From: Rhynchopus sp. YZ270_cl-10
Lineage: Eukaryota > Euglenozoa > Diplonemea > Diplonemida > Diplonemidae
Assembly (NCBI GenBank): GCA_964035575.1
Contig: OZ037847.1
Coordinates: forward strand, 1-64,000
Reading direction: 5' to 3'
Length of the DNA: 64,000 nt
Position 1 is the first letter of the stretch. Each line of letters opens with the position of its first letter. Below, piece by piece: positions 50,281-61,655 of this stretch. The notes under the pieces were generated by a model that worked only from the letters and a program-made list of their open reading frames with translations, did not search any database and was not told the DNA's origin. A program made the translations under genes and the position numbers.

Positions 50281-51090
50281 CGCATACTGTGCAGGCGAGC
50301 CGTTTTTAGGCGAGTTTTTCGTTTTCCTGATTTTCAGGAAAAACTCGCCAAAAACTCGCCCTACTCGCCCATTACTCGCCTATTACTCGCCAAAAACTCG
50401 CCAAAAACTCGCCAAAACTCGCCCACATTTGGGTGCAAATCCTGGTGCACATACGCACCTTGGGGGTGAAAATGTGCACCAGGATGTGAAAATGGAGGGC
50501 GGGGGTGACTGATGACAACATGCCACTCGAAAACACACAAAAAAAATTAAAATTGTGTCACTTGTACGTCTAAAGGCAACCATGGCACGGCAGTGGCTGA
50601 CAGGCATGTATGTAAACATTTGCTCCAGGGGAAGATCCAAGCGTGCCATAGATCCCGGGGGACAAGACGTGCTACAATCCGGAGGATGACGAAGACATGA
50701 GACGGGGCTACACTCGCTATACAACAATGTCCTCGTCATGCCGGTAAATGGCAACCCTGCAGGCCACCCCTTGGCGGTATTCCCCCACGACTACATCGCA
50801 CCCATCTGTGCAAGCTTCATGGATCCGCAGAAGGTACAGCTGGACTGGTGGTACTGGTTGTGGAAGCCTACAAAGCAAACTGCAGAGGTCTTGTTCAAGT
50901 GGAACGAAAAAAATTTTCTCTTCAAAACTCAAATTTCCCTCATATTTTCGTGTGTACACTTTTCCCAAGGTAAAATCCCTACCAAAAAAAAAAAACTCGC
51001 CAAAACTCGCCCCCCAAAAATGGGCGAGTTTTAGGCGAGTTTTTGGCGAGTAGGCGAGTTTTTTTCACTCGCCTGCACAGTATGCCTAGG
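50281..51090. repeat. Foldback element B (ACTCGCC repeats) with a central open segment
   Basis: The ends are inverted CATACTGTGCAGGCGAG, the right one followed by CCTAGG and G-runs. ACTCGCC units on the left face GGCGAGT units on the right. The middle (50738-50968) keeps an open stretch reading HDYIAPICASFMDPQKVQL and LDWWYWLWKPTKQTAEV. A near-identical copy is element D. Confidence 0.85.
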
Positions 51091-52110
51091 GGGGGGGTAG
51101 GGGGGTCCACGTAGAAGGAATTCCTTAAGGATTTGCTGTCCCAAACCCATTTTTTTGAAATTTAGGTGAAGAAACCCACTAAAAAGGTCGTACCTGGCCG
51201 CAAATCGCCCTGGGGATCACGAAAATATCCCATTAAACCACCTGACAACCTCTACAGAGACTTTCCTGGTTAAAAAAAATCGGTTTTTGGTGAAAAATCT
51301 CCAAAAATAGCGTCATCAAATCGTCATCAACCTGGGCCAAAATGCAACACTTACCAAAAAAATTCTCCAATCAGACAAAAATCCTTCTAAACACCCGAAA
51401 AACACCCCAGTCCACATCCGGTGGGGTCCCAGGGTGGAAATATATAGTTTTTACAGCTTTTAGGGGTCCTGTGTGGGCCCCAGATGCATTTTGCAGTGGG
51501 TGTGTGTGCCCCAAACGCTTAAAAGTACCCTTTTTTTAGTCACTTTTTTGACTTTTTTTTTGTACCTGAAAACCCCCAAAAAAGTGCCAAGGTAGTCGGA
51601 ATGGTGTCCAAACACCCAGGAAAATGTCCCCCAGACCCCATGTAGGGTGAAAAATAGCATTTTGGGCACTTGGGAGGGTTTTATAGGCCATGCAACACTT
51701 ATGCAACACTTAAGCAACGGCTATGCAACGCCTAGCAGAAGACCACTTATTTACCAAAAAAAAATAATACCAATTCATTCAAAACACCAAAAAACCACCT
51801 CGGTCCACCTCCAATGAGGTCCCGAGGTGGAAATGTGTGGATTTTGCAGCTTTTTGGGGTCCCTGGGGGGTTTTTGAGGGTGTTTTTGTGTCTGCAACGC
51901 TTAAAATAACGGTATTTCCCCCCATCCTTTTGACGTATTTCGCACCCAAAATAAAAACCCTAAAAGGCGTATTCAGGCAGTCGCAGAAGTGTCTAAATCC
52001 CTCCGAACTGCCTGACAGACCTCCCGAGCTGTGGAAAATCGCACTTGCAACACTTACTGGGGCTTTTTGGTCCCTGAAAATGAGAACGTACCCTGTGCCT
52101 AAGTGCAGTA
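51091..52110. repeat. Dispersed AT-rich repeats
   Basis: 51340-51545 matches 5880-6090; 51690-52060 is a more diverged version of the same unit (shared CCACCTC, GGTGGAAAT, TTTGCAGCTTTT order). GTGCCTAAGTGCA near 52095 matches 6115. No gene. Confidence 0.6.
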
Positions 52111-52127
52111 AAGCCTTCCTTGCCTCC

Positions 52128-52492
52128 TCCTATGACCAATGATTCGTGCGAATCCATTGTCGGCGTCCTTGACCAAGTTGCAAGCCACCACGGAAGGAGC
52201 CAGCACCCCGACAACACCGACCCACTGTCGCTGAAACCTAGACATCCTCTACAGTCTAGGTTGGGTTCTGTATCTCTCAAGGGAAGAACTTGCCGCAGGA
52301 TACACCAAGCGCACCACAAAGGCAGGTCCATGCAAAGCGCCCAGAAAGTAGCAACTTGAAAAGTACAACACTAAAGTGCTTCATCTCTTCACAAAGACAG
52401 AGTTGCAGGAATTTGCGGCAGATTGTGCACCCCTTCACGACGAAGACACCGGTACGATGAATAAGGAGCCTCTGGTCGCTATGCTGTCTCAG
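52128..52492 (+). CDS. Possible exons of an unidentified gene
   Basis: Two plus-strand segments look coding. From about 52128 the frame reads MTNDSCESIVGVLDQVASHH and on. From about 52359 a different frame reads QLEKYNTKVLHLFTKTELQE, then TMNKEPLVAMLSQ and a stop at 52492, preceded by TAG as a possible acceptor. The last part has a helix-turn-helix look reminiscent of SAP-type ends, but that is weak. I could not place the splice sites with confidence and no family is recognised. It may be a relic carried by repeats. Confidence 0.25.
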
Positions 52493-52661
52493 TGAGCAGT
52501 ACAGGGATTCTATAGGCATATTAGGGGGTATAATTCCATGGAAAAAAGCGGGAAAAGCGGAAAAAAACACCAAAAAAATCAGAAAAAAGTGCGAAATAGT
52601 GCTCAAAAGTGTGTTTTTCGTGGTTTTGGGTGATTTTTTGGGGGTTTGGGGGTGTTTTGAG

Positions 52662-52933
52662 CATACATGTTGGTACGTACGTAAAACGCGCAAAAATAAT
52701 AAAAAAACGCGCAAAATAATCAAAAAATGTTTTTAATAAAAAACGTCACAAAAACGTAACAAAAACGCGCAAAAAAACGTACTAAAACGTACCAAAAACA
52801 CAGAGCAAAAATATTATTTTTGCTGTAATGTTGTATTAAAAAGTGATTATTTTGATTATTTTTGAAAAACGTAGTACGTTTTTGTGTTTTTTGTACGTTT
52901 TTTGCGCGTTTTACGTACGTACCAACATGTATG
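52662..52933. repeat. Foldback element with 35-bp inverted ends and 6-bp flanking duplication
   Basis: The ends read CATACATGTTGGTACGTACG and complement for about 35 bases. The interior has AACGCGCAAAA units in opposite orientations. Flanks show TTTGAG at 52656-52661 and 52934-52939, a likely target duplication. Confidence 0.8.
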
Positions 52934-53011
52934 TTTGAGGTGTTTTTTCGGGTTTTTCGCGGGTTTTTACAATAAAAAGTGGTTTGGGACAGCAAAAACG
53001 GCCGGACGGAC

Positions 53012-53018
53012 CCCCCTA

Positions 53019-53048
<30 letters not shown>
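53012..53048 (+). repeat. Poly(G) run
   Basis: After CCCCCCTATA comes a run of about 29 G, adjoining the left end of the next foldback. Confidence 0.9.
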
Positions 53049-53580
<532 letters not shown>

Positions 53581-54990
53581 GGGGGGGGGTAGGGGGGGTC
53601 ACAAGGGGAGGACAATGCACTTTTTCAGGGTTTTTGAATTCTACGCGCAGCGCGGTGTCCGACCCCACAAGTCACTACCCAAGATCCCCTAGAAAACGTC
53701 CTGGAGGCCCAAAAATACCAAAAATAGTGACCGGAAGTGACCAGAAAATCAAAATTCCGAAAAAAAAAGGGGTCTTGGGACAGGGTCTGTACCTTGCTTA
53801 TTCCTATTTTTTAGCACATAAACGAGATATGGCCATGGCAACAGCCCATGACTCATATTTTAGGAAGTAAAGGATACATCTTGACTAATGTCATCTAAGT
53901 GCGTTTGAATACAGCCAAAAGAAGACAAGACGGTCACCTGGCATCTGTATTTTGTGGGTCGTAGTGACCAATGTATACACGCGCTTAGGTACCCACACCA
54001 TTAATAGGCCAGGGAGTGATCAATTTAGGGAGGAAAATTAGTCAGGTGTAAATTATCGAGCAGATCTGCCGTCACTGCCTCACCCGGTCCCTCAGGGTAC
54101 CTTCCCTTGCGGAAAAAAACACCTCGTATGACTTTCCAGATATTGCAATGCCCAATTCCCCCCTTGGTTTTGCAGTTCAGTCTACAATAGCCGTGTACTA
54201 GACACGTATATGGATATCCAGTCATAGACTCGACTACAGCACCACCCCGCATCTGCCTCGTCTTCTTTGTCTTCTTCAGACCCCACACCCAGATTACTGT
54301 GGGAGGAAAGAGACATCCCTTGTGAACACGGACAGGCACGCCACAAAATATAGCGGCAAGAGCGAGACGTCCTCAAAGCTCACAAGGGCAAGGAACGCCG
54401 TATTGGGAACTTAGGCACACTGCTCCAACATGGCAAGGCCAGACTGCTTGACGACAAGCCGTGCGCAATGACCCGCGAGGAGGACGCGTGGGAGGCCCAA
54501 TGCCACACACATCACTTTCCTCCCCTTTTCATGTGTTTTCTTAAACTCAATCTCCCCAGGACTTGCAGAATCGCCTCTGAGGACACCTTCAGCAGGCCTA
54601 TTCCACAGTGGATACGGCGCTTTGCCTTTACTGCCATTCCACTGCGCCTACACAAGGCTTTTAGACCGGACTTGGCGTAGAACCGCCTATACAGTGCCCC
54701 CGGCACTTTTCCCGCCCTCTCAATGCGTCCCAACGGTGTTTTTAATGGGTTTTGATTGTACCCCGATTTGAAAGGTGCCAAAGTACAAACCCTGTCCCAG
54801 GCCGTTTTTTTTTTTTTGAAAAATCCGAATTAGACCCCCACAAGTGCTCAGAAGTGTCCAAAACCAGGCGGAATTGAATTGTAGGTCACCTGGGGACCAT
54901 ATTTTCTGGTTTTTCAGGGTGATGTCCATTTTTTTCTCAAAAAAAATTTTTTTTGGTCGGTGTCCTCACTTTTAACATGGGATGTGACCC
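53581..54990. other. Intergenic DNA, no confident gene
   Basis: Contains mixed unique sequence. A minus frame at 54512-54781 has a basic, helix-like composition (KAKRRIHCGIGLLKV) but no convincing family match. The last part (54780-54990) is AT-rich. Confidence 0.35.
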
Positions 54991-54992
54991 CC

Positions 54993-55803
54993 CCTAGGCA
55001 TACTGTGCAGGCGAGCCGTTTTTAGGCGAGTTTTTCGTTTTCCTGATTTTCAGGAAAAACTCGCCAAAAACTCGCCCTACTCGCCCATTACTCGCCTATT
55101 ACTCGCCAAAACTCGCCAAAAACTCGCCTAAACTCGCCCACATTTGGGTGCAAATCCTGGTGCACATACGCACCTTGGGGGTGAAAATGTGCACCAGGAT
55201 GTGAAAATGGAGGGCGGGGGTGACTGATGACAACATGCCACTCGAAAACACACAAAAAAATTGAAATTGTGTCACTTGTACGTCTAAAGGCAACCATGTC
55301 ACGGCAGTGGCTGACAGGCATGTATGTAAACATTTGCTCCAGGGGAAGATCCAAGCGTGCCGTAGATCCCGGGGGACAAGACGTGCTACAATCCGGAGGA
55401 TGACGAAGACATGAGCCGGGGCTACACTCGCTATACAACAATGTCCTCGTCATGCCGGTAAATGGCAACCCTGCAGGCCACCCCTTGGCGGTATTCCCCC
55501 ACGACTACATCGCACCCATCTGTGCAAGCTTCATGGATCCGCAGAAGGTACAGCTGGACTGGTGGTACTGGTTGTGGAAGCCTACAAAGCAAACTGCAGA
55601 GGTCTTGTTCAAGTGGAACGAAAAAATTTTTTTCTTCAAAACTCAAATTTCCCTCATATTTTCGTGTGTACACTTTTCCCAAGGTAAAATCCCTACCAAA
55701 AAAAAAAACTCGCCAAAACTCGCCCCCCAAAAATGGGCGAGTTTTAGGCGAGTTTTTGGCGAGTAGGCGAGTTTTTTTTACTCGCCTGCACAGTATGCCT
55801 AGG
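54993..55803. repeat. Foldback element D, near-identical copy of B
   Basis: It has the same ends (CCTAGGCATACTGTGCAGGC), the same ACTCGCC/GGCGAGT arms, and a middle differing from B by only a few bases and A/T-run lengths. It is followed by a long G-run. Confidence 0.9.
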
Positions 55804-55830
55804 GGGGGGGGGGGGGGGGGTAGGGGGGGG

Positions 55831-57412
55831 CAAAAAGCCTGTTTTAGTGAAATTTTTTGAGTTACGATATCACAGAGGCTCGAAACACAAAATCTCTGGC
55901 GAATATGGATTTTTTGGGGCTCAGGAGGGGGGTGTGCCTGGTCACAGGCCTCCAAATGCGCCCAGAAACATGAAAAATATGAAAAATTTACTGGTTTTTT
56001 GGGGTTTTCTCACTTTTCGCACTTTTGGGAAAACAGCGTTTTTTCACTCTTTTTTTGAAAAAAATATCAAAAAACGGACATCAGATAGTGTGCAAATACC
56101 CAAAATCACCCCAAAAGTATCGAATCTTTTCAAATACATCTGTTTTTCACACTTTAGACGCTCTGTTCGGGGCCAAAACCTCATTTTTAGGTCAAAAAAT
56201 CGTCCTGTTATCGTCCTGTTTACCGCGCTCACACCATTCCTCAAACCCGTTGGGCCACTTTCTGGCCACTGCTGGGGGGTCTGACCACCCAGAGCACCCC
56301 CATTTACCAACCTCCTACCACATTTTCACCGAATTTCAGACCCAAAACTCTCTCTGTATCCCCAGAAATGACCCCAAAAAACACAGAAAAAGTGACTTTG
56401 GCAACAGCAACGGCTATTGTAAGCACCCTTTTTGGGAAAGGTGGGGAAGACTCTTCAAGAGGAAGAGAACCTGGTGTGAGGTGGGTGCTGAGGAAGTGGC
56501 ACGCTTGCATCGCAAGCCCCCTTGCAGATCCCTGACGGGGAATATGTTTGGGAGGGGCCTTGTGCAGATGGGGTGCAAGAGGATACAGGTGGGGACAAAC
56601 ATAGTTAGAGTGGCTCCAATGCAGGCACCACACCTTGCTCGTCTTGCCCCTTGTCCCCACCTTTATCCTCTTGCACCCCATCTGCACAAGGCCCCTCCCG
56701 AACATATTCCCCGTCAGGGATCTGCAAGGGGGCTTGCGATGCAAGCGTGCCACTTCCTCAGCACCCACCTCACACCAGGTTCTCTTCCTCTTCCCCACCT
56801 TTCCCAAAAAGGGTGCTTACCATAGCCGTTGCTGTTGCCAAAGTCACTTTTTCTGTGTTTTTTGGGGTCATTTCTGGGGATACAGAGAGAGTTTTGGGTC
56901 TGAAATTCGGTGAAAATGTGGTAGGAGGTTGGTAAATGGGGGTGCTCTGGGTGGCCAGACCCCCCAGCAGTGGCCAGAAAGTGGCCCAACGGGTTTGAGG
57001 AATGGTGCGCGCGCGGTAAACGGGACGAAAACGGGACGATTTTTTGACCTAAAAATGAGGTTTTGGCCCCGAACAGGGTGTCTAAAGTGTGAAAAACAGA
57101 TGTATTTGAAAAGATTCGATACTTTTGGGGTGATTTTGGGTATTTGTTCACTATCTGATGTCCGTTTTTTGATATTTTTTTCAAAAAAAGAGTGAAAAAA
57201 CGCTGTTTTCCCAAAAGTGCGAAAAGTGAGAAAACCCCAAAAAACCAGTAAATTTTTCATATTTTTCATGTTTCTGGGCGCATTTGGAGGCCTGTGACCA
57301 GGCACACCCCCCTCCTGAGCCCCAAAAAATCCATATTCGCCAGAGATTTCGTGTTTCGAGCCTCTGTGATATCGTAACTCAAAAAATTTCACTCAAATAC
57401 GGCTTATTGCCC
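55831..57412. repeat. Element E: 1.58-kb near-perfect palindrome
   Basis: Arms of about 0.75 kb (about 55845-56597 and 56648-57395) centred near 56620 with a spacer of about 50 bases. The arms contain no tandem repeat and differ by few bases plus a short insertion near 56456. Both ends carry G- or C-runs beside CAAAAAGCC or its variant. Mirror-image open frames on the two strands result from the palindrome. Confidence 0.9.
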
Positions 57413-57416
57413 CCCC

Positions 57417-58067
57417 CCTAGGGCAGTGCTGTAAGAATACGTAAGAATACGTTGATTTTCGGAATTGTGGATACGGATACGTATCCGTATCCGGATACGT
57501 ATCCGTATCCCTTGTTTTCATCACCTTAAAAAGCCACCCGCCCATTTACCCCATACCCCACCCAACATAAGACAAAACTCGGTACAGAGCGTGTGGGAGA
57601 GACAGCTGCGGGGTCTTGTTTGGCACGATGTTGCGGGGAGCTGGAGGACTGTGACTCTTGCTCGTACAGTGACTCTCTCACTTCACCCTCTCTGTCCTGA
57701 CTCTCTCTCCACTCACGCCCCTCTGCTCACGGTGCCCCCTGCACTACCCCAACTCCACCGGGGTACTAGCGACAAGTGCGCCATACTTGTCTCGTGTCCG
57801 AAAGCACTTGCCTTGAAAAAGAAGACAGAGGGCCTCGAGGCGAGTACTTCGCTGCTGTTGCACAGTGAAGGTGGGAAGCATCCCAACACACTTCAGACAC
57901 TAGCCGTACTGCGTGACGCTGGGCGAGTGCCGCTGGTTGTGAGGACTCCCCTGTACTTTTTAACCTTACGTATTCTTACGTATTCTTAGTAAAAAAAATG
58001 AAAAAGTGGATACGGATACGTATCCGGATACGGATACGTATCCCGTATTCTTACAGCACTGCCCTGG
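57417..58067. repeat. Foldback element F (GGATACGTATCC) with internal coding-like insert
   Basis: The inverted ends read CCTAGGGCAGTGCTGTAAG and face arrays of GGATACGTATCC, itself palindromic. The centre (about 57579-57770) is shared with 48808-49040, and at about 57790-57960 a plus frame reads LVSCPKALALKKKTEGLEAS, then HPNTLQTLAVLRDAGRVPLV, which looks like captured coding sequence. Confidence 0.8.
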
Positions 58068-59064
58068 GCATACCGTGCAGACGAGTCGTCTACTCGTCTA
58101 TCCTCGTCTTTTTGGGTCACGACCCAAAAACTCGTCTTTTTACTCGTCTTACTCGTCTATCCTCGTCTCATACTCGCCTATCCTCGTCTATCCTCGTCTA
58201 TCCTCGTCTATCCTCGTCTATCCTCGTCTATCCTCGTCTATCCTCGTCTTGACGAGTGCTGTACTCGTCTCATACTCGTTTGTTAGGCCCTATGAGGTGC
58301 TCACGGGTGAGCGTTGTCCGGCCAGCCAGTAGACCTCTTCGTCGGTGTCTTTCTGTGTCTTGCAGTTGACAGTACCAAAGTCCATTATTAATGTACTTTT
58401 GAGTAACCCGTACAACTGTCTCGTGTGTTCCAGTGTGTCGATGTTGTCTGGTGATCGATATTGCTCTCCATCTCCGCACGTAAACGTGCTGCAACACAAA
58501 CGTTCCACCGACGTTACCTACAACTGCTCAGATGGCAAAGGGGAAGGGGAGAGGGAGGGGACTCGTTACCTGACGTACAAGGAGGCAGGAGCACATAGTA
58601 GCGGTATCCGAACCTCGAAATAGGAAGGTGACAGCTGCGTGGAGATCACACGACTACACGTCTTCAATTTATATATAATGGGTTTTTGCCGCTGTGCACT
58701 GTAGTATATGTAGTATATACGTACCTCCCCCGTGTATTTGTCCTGTGCATATGTCCGTGTTGGTCGAGGCTCGGACATATCCGCAAACCCGCAAAAGGAA
58801 TATACACATGCCTTCTGACATTACACACGCCGGACCTATGCACAGTTCAGGTAGTATATACTACATATACTACAGTGCGCAGCGGCAAAAACCCATTCCG
58901 AGCTTTCCGTCCGGTACGTTGGCGGGGCATCTCCGGTCATATGTGTATAGATGTATATAAAATGGGACACTCGTCTGTACTCGTCTGACGAGGATAGACG
59001 AGTATCGAGACGAGGATCGCCACTCGTCTCACTCGTTCCGACTCGTCCGCACGGTATGCCTAGG
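58063..59064. repeat. Foldback element G (CTCGTCTATC repeats) with nested hairpin
   Basis: The ends are inverted GGCATACCGTGCAGACGAG. The left arm has about ten CTCGTCTATC units; the right arm has the complementary GACGAGGATAGACGAG. Inside, about 58678-58728 and 58850-58900 form a second inverted repeat containing GTAGTATATGTAGTATATAC. It abuts F through a shared CCTGGG. Confidence 0.8.
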
Positions 59065-59146
59065 GGGGGGGGCAGAGATTTATATACTTGTATCCAATCC
59101 ACACAGTTTTTCCACATTTAAACCCTCTAAATACCTCCCCTCTCCC

Positions 59147-60916
59147 TTACCCCGAACCCCCCTGGTTGCTTTCATCTGTTCTAAAACCAATCCTTGCCGC
59201 CCCAAGCCTTGCGAACCATTTCGGCATAGTCTTATGGGTGAACCATACACCCTTCCTATTCTTTGTTTTCATGGCTTGCCGATGTGTTGTGTACAGAAGC
59301 GGATGCACGCTAATATCATGGTCTTCTTTACCACACCACTCTATCAAGTCTGCTATTGCAGGAACACTCACAGCCTTTGTCTCCACATCTGTCAGCCCCT
59401 CAACTTTTTGACAGACCAGCTTATTCTGGCAGCAGAACAGGTGAAGGGTCTCTTCTTCCTCGCCAGGTTTTGAAAGGAAAAGCGGGACCAGACTATCGAC
59501 ACCCGGTTCACGGAAGTTGTCCGAGTAAACCCTACAGCTGTTGTGCAGTTTGTTGTAAAGTTCTTCACTGGCGAGGTCCGCAAGGGATTTGGGTTTAAAA
59601 ACTGAGATATCCTTGCGGGGGTTGATTACCAAATCCTTCAGACCATCCTCAACAAAAGCAGGAGAAAAGTACTCGCCAACAGTTATCTTCTTGTTCCCCT
59701 CCTTCCTCTCAGCATAAGCCACATGGAGCAGTAATTCATAAAAAAGAGTCTGCATCTCGAACCTTTTGGAGTCACTGAGCATGTCAGATCCGAAGTAATT
59801 ACAAACCCAGCCTGCAACTATCGCTTCCGCCGGAGTTAGATCCTCCGCCTTCGAAGCCCAATGGTATACTAAGGCGGGATTGAGGCAGTGGCTTTCATCT
59901 GAGTGAGAGTGGAGTGCGCCCTGCACGCGTAAACTGTTCTTGTCGTTGTCGGTGAGGGTATTTGTGAGAACAGAGAAGATATTATCCTTCACCAAGGGAT
60001 GATGACTGTGACCGAAATGGCAGGCTCTCAAAATTGCGAGCAGCAGATGTACGTGAACAGGAACGCCATCCCTCTTCGCATGATCGTACTCTGCTATGAA
60101 CCCGGCTACGATTGCCCGCGGATTTCCACAGCACATTTGAAAGGCCCACTGCAGTGTGGCAGATGCTGCCACCTCCTTTTGCAGAGTGTCTCCAAGGATG
60201 CTCCATGCGTTGTTTTCATCCAGATTGTTGAGAGGGATTTGTTCAATCCTCCTCTTGCTCCCGGTTTGTTCCAGCTCCTGATCGAATAAGTATGTTAAAG
60301 AAGTCCAGACAAAACGGATCGGTGGGAGATCAAAATTTGTGCAATAGTCTTGGTAAGTCATCAGAGCTTTTCGCAGACTTCTGCACCTCTCAAGCGCGAA
60401 CTGCTCGTTGGTGAGGTCGCGAACTGGAGAATTGCACAACTTAAGGTGGTCTCTTAGAACACGAAGTTCATCAATGCACACTATCAGCTGTTTATCGTTG
60501 TCCAGCCGCAGATGCATCCGAAAAGCGTCCACAACGACTCCCCAATCCAGAATTCTCTTCAGATCCACCTCACGCTTGTTGACACAATTTGCGTCGACAA
60601 GCTGGCGTGCAAAAGCAACAAGAACATCTTCGGTACCGTCGTCGTCGACCGTAGTACCTTCGTTGTAAGTAACCATGACTGACTGCCCCTTGTAATAGTC
60701 ATACAGAATTCCCTTGCGGAGGAAAAAGGTTTTGCCAGACCCAGGGATGCCGACCGTCGTGATCACGTGCCACCGATTTGAGTCTCGTGGTGCGGTCAGG
60801 TGTTTTTCGAGTTGCTCTTTTGCGTCGGCACGTCCCAGAAGTTTTCCACTGGCCTCGTAATCAGTTGCAAAAACACGGATCTTGATCAACTCACTCAACT
60901 CCTCAGCGGTGTACGG
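59147..60916 (-). CDS. P-loop NTPase with C-terminal nuclease-like domain (Crinkler/RHS-type)
   Basis: Residues are counted from the Leu-coding TTG at 60898. Walker A is GIPGSGKT (50-57) and Walker B is LIVCIDEL (138-145), giving an ATPase core of the kind found in Crinkler and trypanosome RHS proteins. Later helices include CCGNPRAIVAGF. Near the C-terminus VDSLVPLF (Asp468) and LHLFCCQNK (491-493) fit the D...(E/Q)xK pattern of restriction-endonuclease-like folds. The frame is open from an acceptor-like CCACAATAACAG at 60917-60928, adding PYTAEE before the TTG, and no in-frame ATG is near, so at least one upstream exon is missing. It ends at 59147. In this family such proteins act as ATP-driven nucleases or effectors in the nucleus; that role is by analogy. 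It sits beside foldback repeats and looks intact. Confidence 0.8.
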   Translation of the reverse strand, partial: PYTAEELSELIKIRVFATDYEASGKLLGRADAKEQLEKHLTAPRDSNRWHVITTVGIPGSGKTFFLRKGILYDYYKGQSVMVTYNEGTTVDDDGTEDVLVAFARQLVDANCVNKREVDLKRILDWGVVVDAFRMHLRLDNDKQLIVCIDELRVLRDHLKLCNSPVRDLTNEQFALERCRSLRKALMTYQDYCTNFDLPPIRFVWTSLTYLFDQELEQTGSKRRIEQIPLNNLDENNAWSILGDTLQKEVAASATLQWAFQMCCGNPRAIVAGFIAEYDHAKRDGVPVHVHLLLAILRACHFGHSHHPLVKDNIFSVLTNTLTDNDKNSLRVQGALHSHSDESHCLNPALVYHWASKAEDLTPAEAIVAGWVCNYFGSDMLSDSKRFEMQTLFYELLLHVAYAERKEGNKKITVGEYFSPAFVEDGLKDLVINPRKDISVFKPKSLADLASEELYNKLHNSCRVYSDNFREPGVDSLVPLFLSKPGEEEETLHLFCCQNKLVCQKVEGLTDVETKAVSVPAIADLIEWCGKEDHDISVHPLLYTTHRQAMKTKNRKGVWFTHKTMPKWFARLGAARIGFRTDESNQGGSG

Positions 60917-61655
60917 CTGTTATTGTGGAGAGGAATAATATATATTATTACTGTATGGTGTGATTTTCCTAAAAATTAGGTGTAAATTGGGTACTTCTTG
61001 GGTCCTTCTAGGGTATAGTGATTTTCCTTAGGGCACTTCCTTAAGGAAAACGTGATCTTTTTCCCGAGCTTTCCCTGTGGTTAGTAGCCTTGTTTTCGAA
61101 AAAAAGTTGGTACATCCGAGAGCCCCACGTGTTCGGTGGTGGAAATTTTCTCAAAATCCGGGGTTGGCACCCAGTGCCCAGTGCCCAGTACCCAGTACCC
61201 TAGTGCATTTTACCTGTCATGACCAGGCCTGACGCTAACTTTTGGGTTTTTGGGAAATTGCGGGATGATGGTAGAATATGGGGGGGTCCGAGACGACAGT
61301 GGCCTGCGACGACCACTACCAGGTGTTCAGGTTGCTGCAGCCAAACTATGTCATGGGAGGGTGGGTTGCAAAGGTTGCGCCGCAGGCGCACGGTACGCTA
61401 CTTTTATTCTTTCGACGTATCTTTTTCTCACTCCTCGTTGGGTTCTACGAGCACCGACCGTCAAATTGTGGGGCTCACAACGCGCAGCAAAGTTCGCAGC
61501 TATGCAAACTGCCCCCACGTTTACTTTGCACTTTACCCTCAGTGGTTAAGTACTGACCATATTACACACAAAACCTGAAAATGGCCTGTAAAAACTGATA
61601 CATGCATTTTAGGCCAAAAATACTCAGTTCTGAGCGCAAAGTGACCCCATCACAG
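60917..61655. other. Upstream region of the P-loop gene, with a possible short exon
   Basis: A donor-like ACAGGTAAAATG on the minus strand (about 61204-61216) could end a 5' exon of the P-loop gene. On the plus strand 61278-61556 is a 92-codon frame whose first part (SETTVACDDHYQVFRLLQPN) looks coding. Both cannot be exons, and neither is confirmed. A (CCCAGTA)-type short repeat lies at about 61170-61200. Confidence 0.3.

Noticed and set aside
54512-54781. Histone-fold-like basic protein (KAKRRIHCGIGLLKVSSEAIL)
   Set aside because: Loose resemblance to histone helices only; key histone motifs are missing and no splice frame was found.
56025-57214. Mirror-image genes on both strands
   Set aside because: Products of the palindrome E; composition is not coding-like.
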